Of a DNA stretch of 64,000 bases, positions 62,850-64,000 are shown in pieces. The stretch covers positions 23,999-87,998 of the forward strand of contig NZ_JAINZZ010000029.1 in assembly GCF_019890725.1 (NCBI RefSeq). Direction: 5' to 3'. The position numbers and the translations under genes were made by a program. The notes under the pieces are model-generated. The model made no database searches. It worked only from the letters and a program-made list of their open reading frames with translations, and was not told the origin of the DNA. This DNA comes from Actinacidiphila acidipaludis (GTDB lineage Bacteria; Actinomycetota; Actinomycetes; Streptomycetales; Streptomycetaceae). Position 1 is the stretch's first letter, and each line of letters opens with the position of its first letter.

Positions 62850-63854
62850 TCAGTCGCCGACGAGGGTCTCCCAGGTCTGCGGGCCGATCTGCCCGTCGAC
62901 CTGAAGTCCGTGGGCGGACTGGAACGCCCGGGTGGCGCTGTCCGTGCCCGGACCGAACTGGCCGTCGACGCCCAGGCCGTAGCCGTACTTGTTCAGTTCG
63001 AGCTGGGCGGCCTTGACGGCGTCGCCCGTGGAGCCCTGCTGGATCTGGACGACGAGCGAGCTCCAGGTCTGCGGGCCGATCTGGCCGTCGGCGCTCAGGC
63101 CGTGCGCGGACTGGTAGGCCTTGGCGGCCGCGACGGTGTTCGCGCCGAACTGGCCGTCGGTGGCGATGGACGCGCCGTGGTCGTCCAGCAGGTACTGCGC
63201 CGCCTCGACGTTGGTGCCGGTGTCGCCCTCCACGACGTTCGGCCACGGGGGCACGCCGCCTCCGCCACTGCCGGACTCGTTGTCGTAGCGGTAGGGCCGG
63301 TACAGCGACGCGGCCGGGCCGCTGGTGTTCGGCCAGTACGGGTAGGGGATCGTCGGGCGGTGGACGCCGGCGTCGCCGGAGTTCTCCCAGGCGTAGTACT
63401 GGGTGTGGGCGCTGTTCGCCCAGCCGTCGAAGATCAGGACGTGCCCGGCGTCGCCCCCGGTGTTCGGTCCGAGCACGCCGAGGATGTCGCCGGGCTGCAG
63501 ATCGGCCTTGCTGATCGAGTGGACCACGGACGGCAGGGTGACCGTGCTCAGGCTGCTGGACAGGTGCAGCGCCATCGACACGTAGCCGGAGCAGTCGGTG
63601 CGGTAGGCGATGTCGTTGCCGGGCCCGTACTTGTTGGCCGTGGTGCTGTACGGGGTCCCGTTCCACGACGCCGCTCGGGACAGGATCTCCGAGGCCGAGA
63701 TGCTGCCGTTGACCGAGGAGTCGGGCGTGACGGCCACCGGTGCCGCAGCCGTGGCACCCGTGTGCGGCGCGGCGTTCGCGACGGTCGGTGCGACGGCGAC
63801 CAGCGTCACGGCGGCCGCCGCGACGAAGATCGCGGAACGTCTCTTGAGAGACAC
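62850..63854 (-). CDS. Secreted cell-wall hydrolase with NlpC/P60-like domain and two peptidoglycan-binding domains
   Basis: A 334-residue secreted protein. The signal peptide is MSLKRRSAIFVAAAAVTLVAVAP, ending near NAAP. The catalytic domain has AYRTDCSGYVSMALHL (Cys), GDILGVLG and GGDAGHVLIFDGW (His), the NlpC/P60/CHAP-like layout. Two C-terminal repeats (DGQFGANTVAAAKAYQSAHGLSADGQIGPQTW and DGQFGPGTDSATRAFQSAHGLQVDGQIGPQTW) are PG_binding_1 domains that bind peptidoglycan. GTG at 63854 has AAGGAAG upstream. It probably remodels cell walls. Confidence 0.9.
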   Translation of the reverse strand: MSLKRRSAIFVAAAAVTLVAVAPTVANAAPHTGATAAAPVAVTPDSSVNGSISASEILSRAASWNGTPYSTTANKYGPGNDIAYRTDCSGYVSMALHLSSSLSTVTLPSVVHSISKADLQPGDILGVLGPNTGGDAGHVLIFDGWANSAHTQYYAWENSGDAGVHRPTIPYPYWPNTSGPAASLYRPYRYDNESGSGGGGVPPWPNVVEGDTGTNVEAAQYLLDDHGASIATDGQFGANTVAAAKAYQSAHGLSADGQIGPQTWSSLVVQIQQGSTGDAVKAAQLELNKYGYGLGVDGQFGPGTDSATRAFQSAHGLQVDGQIGPQTWETLVGD

Positions 63855-63881
63855 GATCGCTTCCTTTCTGCAGGGGGGTGA

Positions 63882-64000
63882 CTGATTGCGGGCAGGGCGA
63901 AGCGGCCCCGCCGCGGGGCTGTCGGTTGGAAGGCCTACGCGCGAGAGCAGGACCTGCTCAACGCCCGCATCTCCGCGGCCTACCGCGAGGTGGCCGACGA
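63882..64000 (+). other. Partial or broken coding frame at the window end
   Basis: A frame with no stop from 63882 to the end reads ...WKAYAREQDLLNARISAAYREVADE, which looks like the interior of a protein. There is no in-frame ATG/GTG in the window portion, and the region before it (AGRAKRPRRGA) is low-complexity. It may be a truncated or shuffled gene. The family is not recognised. Confidence 0.35.

Overview
The window is high-GC DNA with frequent GTG starts and no rRNA, tRNA or CRISPR array that I can see. It carries an AfsR-type SARP regulator, DUF2690-like and DUF4232-like secreted proteins, XRE/MmyB-type regulators and two genes with TTA codons (1400-1402 and 12474-12476). This points to an actinomycete close to Streptomyces or a related Streptomycetaceae genus. 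It looks like an accessory or chromosome-arm region: many short, independently regulated units and few housekeeping genes.

Layout. 1-4.7 kb: end of a MarR-like gene, a large ATPase-LuxR regulator, a lipoprotein, a DUF1707-FHA protein and a small unknown. 4.8-8.5 kb: a secreted GH43 enzyme and a secreted esterase, each behind its own palindrome. 8.6-16.4 kb: WYL regulator/MFS pump pair with a shared operator, SH3-like secreted protein, BrkB-type membrane protein, phospholipase D-like enzyme and a secreted phosphoesterase. 16.5-20.5 kb: ABC exporter plus two-component system in one operon. 20.5-25.3 kb: a compact minus-strand operon (methyltransferase embedded in an adenylation C-lobe remnant, adenylation enzyme, KASIII-like enzyme, carrier protein) that looks like an NRPS module split into free-standing parts. 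25.4-33.3 kb: acetyltransferase and redox genes (SDRs, old yellow enzyme, tautomerase) with MarR and XRE regulators. 33.4-36 kb: S9 peptidase and NUDIX hydrolase. 36-46.6 kb: a sugar catabolic regulon (uxuB-like, manD-like, acyltransferase, nagA-like, nagB-like, LacI regulator, three Gfo/Idh/MocA dehydrogenases). 46.8-54 kb: DUF2690-like protein, SARP regulator and a large secreted glycosidase-like protein. 54-64 kb: lipoproteins, a crotonase/lipocalin-like/cysteine hydrolase set, AraC regulator, a small motif-repeat protein with a SUKH protein, a quinone-oxidoreductase-like enzyme and a cell-wall hydrolase.

How the parts fit. The best-supported circuit is the LacI one. A 14-bp palindrome (TGCAACCGGTTGCA) lies exactly in the 17-bp spacer between -35 and -10 elements of two promoters facing away from the regulator gene, so one repressor probably silences both the amino-sugar/uronate operon and the dehydrogenase operon. 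Together, the encoded steps would handle a substrate containing uronic acid and N-acetylhexosamine; that substrate is an inference. The most novel-looking system is the split NRPS-like operon, which has an adenylation enzyme, carrier and methyltransferase but no condensation or thioesterase domain. A KASIII-like protein is the only apparent candidate for acyl transfer or release.
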